Source: Flavobacterium sp.
GTDB lineage: Bacteria; Bacteroidota; Bacteroidia; Flavobacteriales; Flavobacteriaceae
Assembly (NCBI GenBank): GCA_012837155.1
Contig: CP051546.1
Coordinates: 2,917,699 to 2,981,698 of the forward strand
DNA: 64,000 bases
Direction of reading: 5' to 3'
Shown in pieces: positions 61,669-64,000 of this stretch. Each line of letters begins with the position of its first letter. The first letter of the stretch is position 1. The position numbers and the translations under genes were made by a program. The notes beneath the pieces are model-generated. The model saw only the letters and a program-made list of their open reading frames with translations. It was not told the origin of the DNA and searched no databases.

Positions 61669-61759
61669 GAAGTTAGAGGTTAGAGGTTAGAAATACGAAG
61701 TTTAAAAAAAGAATTAAGAAGTGAGATATTCCATCTTGTCACTTCTAATCTCTAACTTC
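61669..61759. repeat. Intergenic nested inverted repeat
   Basis: GAAGTTAGAGGTTAG at the left pairs, with one mismatch, with CTAATCTCTAACTTC on the right. Inside, AGAAGTGA pairs with TCACTTCT. The left arm also repeats AGAGGTT directly. This could fold as a cruciform or act as a terminator between idi and the PTPS-like gene. Confidence 0.65.
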
Positions 61760-61778
61760 TTACCTCAAACCTACAAAG

Positions 61779-62306
61779 TTATATCTTATGTTCTTCTAAA
61801 AAATGATAGAATTCGTCGAAAATTATTTTAAACCAAACCGTGTAAATTTCGGGATGCAATTGAATGTCATTTTTAACCTCTTCAATACCCATCCATTTCC
61901 AATTTTCGACTTCTTCGCTATTTATTTTTGGTTCTTCATTATAATAACCAATCATAACGTGATCGAGTTCGTGTTCTGTCAATCCGTTATCAAATGGAGC
62001 TTTGTATATAAAATGAAACAACTCCTTTAAGTCTGTTTTAAATCCCATTTCCTCATACAGTCTTCGACTTCCTGCCTGAATATTGGTTTCGCCTTCCCGT
62101 TGATGACTGCAACACGTATTCGTCCACAACAATGGCGAATGGTACTTTTGATACGCTCGCTGCTGGAGCATCATTTCATTCTTATTATTCAACACAAATA
62201 CTGAAAAGGCACGGTGTAAAACCGCTTTCTCGTGTGCTTCGAGCTTAGGCATCAATCCTATTTGCTCATCCTTGGAATTAACCAATATTACGTTTTCTTC
62301 TTTCAT
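61779..62306 (-). CDS. idi: Isopentenyl-diphosphate delta-isomerase, type 1
   Basis: The 175-residue Nudix-fold enzyme converts isopentenyl to dimethylallyl diphosphate. The active-site cysteine is in LLWTNTCCSHQREGE and the metal and catalytic residues in RRLYEEMGF and ELDHVMIGYYNEEP. The N-terminal HRAFSVFVLN is also typical. It feeds the prenyl synthase at 50210. Confidence 0.93.
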   Translation of the reverse strand: MKEENVILVNSKDEQIGLMPKLEAHEKAVLHRAFSVFVLNNKNEMMLQQRAYQKYHSPLLWTNTCCSHQREGETNIQAGSRRLYEEMGFKTDLKELFHFIYKAPFDNGLTEHELDHVMIGYYNEEPKINSEEVENWKWMGIEEVKNDIQLHPEIYTVWFKIIFDEFYHFLEEHKI

Positions 62307-62554
62307 ATAGTTTAGCCTGTCAAAAATACAAAAAAAGAAATTGATTTTAGTACTACGGAAAGTTTGTGAAAAGTTTAACGCCTGTTTAATTCACTAAAAC
62401 ACTAATTTTATTACCTGAAAACGAATGCTATATGATTGCTTTTTTAACTATTGAAATCGTTAAAGATTACTTAAAATTTACTAGTATGTAAACTACACGA
62501 CATCCTCTAACGCAACCAAATTATACTTTTGGGGTATCTAAAAATTAAAAAAAC

Positions 62555-63671
62555 ATGAAATCAACAATCTCAATTCGAATCCTATCCTTCTTGATTCTGT
62601 CATTTATGCTTCAAGCCTGTGGACAAACAAAAAAACAAAACGATAGTATAAAACCTTCAACCATGGAAAACGTAATTAACAAACCAGGAAATCCGTATTA
62701 CTCCAATACCGACACAACCAAACTCAATCTTACCGATGCCGAATGGAAAAAAAGTGCTTCCAGAAGACGTATACGCTGTTTCAAGAAAAGCCGATACAGA
62801 AAGGCCGTTTACTGGAAAATTTTGGAATTCTGATACAAAAGGAACTTATTATTGCGCCGCTTGTGGCAATAAACTATTTAAATCCGACCAAAAATTCGCC
62901 AGCAGTTGCGGTTGGCCAAGCTTTTTTGAACAAGACAACAAAAATAGCGTGGTTTATAAAGAAGATAATTCTTATGGAATGAGACGAACCGAAGCCCTTT
63001 GCGGAAGATGCAACGGCCATTTAGGACACCTTTTCGATGATGGTCCGGCTCCAACAGGAAAAAGATATTGCATGAATTCCGTCGCCATGGATTTTGTCCC
63101 AGACCAAATTATTACAGCAAATCATGCAAAAAACAATTTAGAAACCATAACACTGGGAGGCGGTTGCTATTGGTGTGTAGAAGCTGTTTATGAGCAACTA
63201 AACGGAGTAAAATCGGTAGTTTCTGGATTTGCTGGAGGAAAAACAACTAATCCTACTTATGAAGAGGTTTGCTCAGGAACGACTGGTCACGCTGAAGTTG
63301 TTCAAATTACTTATGACAAATCTATTACTTCATTAGACGAGATTTTTAAAGTTTTCTTTACCGTTCACGACCCAACAACGCTAAACCGCCAAGGTGCCGA
63401 TGTAGGAACCCAATACCGTTCTGTGATATTTTATACATCCGAAGAACAAAAAAAAGAAGCTCATGCTATCATTAATGATTTGGAAAAAGAAAAAATATAT
63501 TCCAATCCAATTGTGACAACGGTAGAACCGTTTAACCAATTTTACAAAGCCGAGGACTACCACCAAAATTATTATCAAAACAATAAAAACCAACCGTATT
63601 GCCAAATGGTTATTCAACCCAAAATTGAAAAATTCGAAAAACTATTCAAAGATCGATTGAAAAAGAAATAA
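62555..63671 (+). CDS. msrBA: Lipoprotein MsrB-MsrA methionine sulfoxide reductase fusion (frame broken once)
   Basis: A lipoprotein signal (LSFLILSFMLQACGQTKK) is followed by an MsrB domain with zinc pairs CAAC and CGRC and the catalytic RYCMNSVAMDF. An MsrA domain follows with GGGCYWCVEAVYEQL and VQITYDKS. The order MsrB then MsrA is less common than the reverse. The frame breaks at an A run near 62751 (WKK then VLPEDVY). The product is about 371 residues and would repair oxidised methionine in the envelope. Confidence 0.92.
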
Positions 63672-63683
63672 TAGTATTGAACT

Positions 63684-63714
63684 AAAAGCCGAAAAAAAAT
63701 TTCGGCTTTTTTTA
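63684..63714 (+). terminator. Rho-independent terminator after msrBA
   Basis: AAAAGCCGAAA pairs with TTTCGGCTTTT, ending in a T run, 12 bases after the stop codon. Confidence 0.88.
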
Positions 63715-63749
63715 TGAATATGCATTACTATTTTCGCTCTCTAGCCTAT

Positions 63750-63882
63750 GTAAGTAATAGCTATGCAATAATGTCGCATTTTAAAATCTGGCAAAACGAC
63801 ACAAGTATTTGATTATAAATAGATTTTATCACTATTCATTCGTTTGACTTTACGACATTAAAACTTTCGACTTACTTAATAG
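63750..63882 (-). repeat. Dispersed ~130-bp intergenic repeat, copy C (inverted)
   Basis: On the minus strand this matches copies A and B closely. It begins AAGTAAGTCGAAAG and ends TTACTTACAT, so its outer ends can pair, and internal TAATGTCG pairs with CGACATTA. It is the copy with the best base-pairing. Confidence 0.85.
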
Positions 63883-63967
63883 CTAAAGGAAAATTATTAT
63901 ATTTGGATTGTTGACACAAAATTTATCAACACCAAAAAAAGAATAAAAATTGATAAAAAATTACAAC

Positions 63968-64000
63968 ATGAAAATAGCTCTTTTTACCAATGAATTTCCA
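63968..64000 (+). CDS. Start of a possible glycosyltransferase (runs off window)
   Basis: Only 11 codons are present (MKIALFTNEFP). This opening is typical of GT4-type glycosyltransferases, which start with a Rossmann strand, but the fragment is too short for a firm call. Confidence 0.4.
   Translation, partial: MKIALFTNEFP

Overview
This window is a stretch of a Flavobacterium-like genome (Bacteroidetes, Flavobacteriales). The evidence is the low GC, the TAnnTTTG-type promoter boxes, a gldB-gldC gliding-motility pair beside nadE, a meso-diaminopimelate-type murE, and many lipoproteins with a flavobacterial style of signal peptide. It has no rRNA genes, no CRISPR array and no prophage. One tRNA is present.

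Many genes are broken into two or three frames, about one break per kilobase, even in essential genes such as murE, ftsI, rsmH and manA. Comparing duplicated segments inside the window shows that these breaks are mostly single-base changes in homopolymer runs. I treat them as sequence errors unless stated, and give coordinates for the whole gene across the breaks.

Layout. (1) 1-8220, minus strand: the division and cell-wall cluster mraZ-rsmH-ftsL-ftsI-murE-mraY-murD-ftsW, with a four-repeat MraZ-type operator upstream. (2) 8.4-10.1 kb: a dispersed repeat, an alpha/beta hydrolase and engB. (3) 10.05-14.25 kb: three insertion sequences of different families (IS982-like, ISAs1, ISL3), each with target duplications. 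(4) 14.4-20.0 kb: lipoproteins, one a HExxH metalloprotease-like protein and one with a transglutaminase-like core. (5) 20.1-38.0 kb: an array of eight paralogous surface-type lipoproteins. They share a near-identical N-terminal carrier but end in different C-terminal domains (three zincins, two JAMM/MPN-like domains, and a third unknown type in three loci). Each is followed directly by a different small protein. This looks like a polymorphic toxin/immunity array built on a lipoprotein carrier. It carries tandem duplications, a decapitated gene, remnants of lost cassettes and one insertion sequence. (6) 38.1-44.9 kb: O-antigen ligase-like protein, gldCB, nadE, a LuxR-type response regulator, dnaG. 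(7) 44.9-50.1 kb: an ECF sigma factor, its probable anti-sigma partner and two duplicated outer-membrane proteins, split by an IS1595 element. (8) 50.2-64 kb: housekeeping genes (polyprenyl synthase, rlmN, O-methyltransferase, PAP2 phosphatase, Tat translocase, pepE, tRNA-Thr, manA, a peroxiredoxin, a PTPS/QueD-like enzyme, idi, msrB-msrA), with a second ISAs1 copy inside a gene and two more copies of the dispersed repeat.

How the array might work: the carrier has a lipobox cysteine followed by acidic residues, as in surface-exported Bacteroidetes lipoproteins. The recognised C-terminal domains are peptidases. The partner lipoproteins lack those acidic residues and so probably stay on the periplasmic side, where an immunity protein would be needed. 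Two unrelated-looking cassettes turn out to have similar C-terminal domains and similar partners, which supports one-to-one pairing. Function is inference; no activity can be read from sequence alone.
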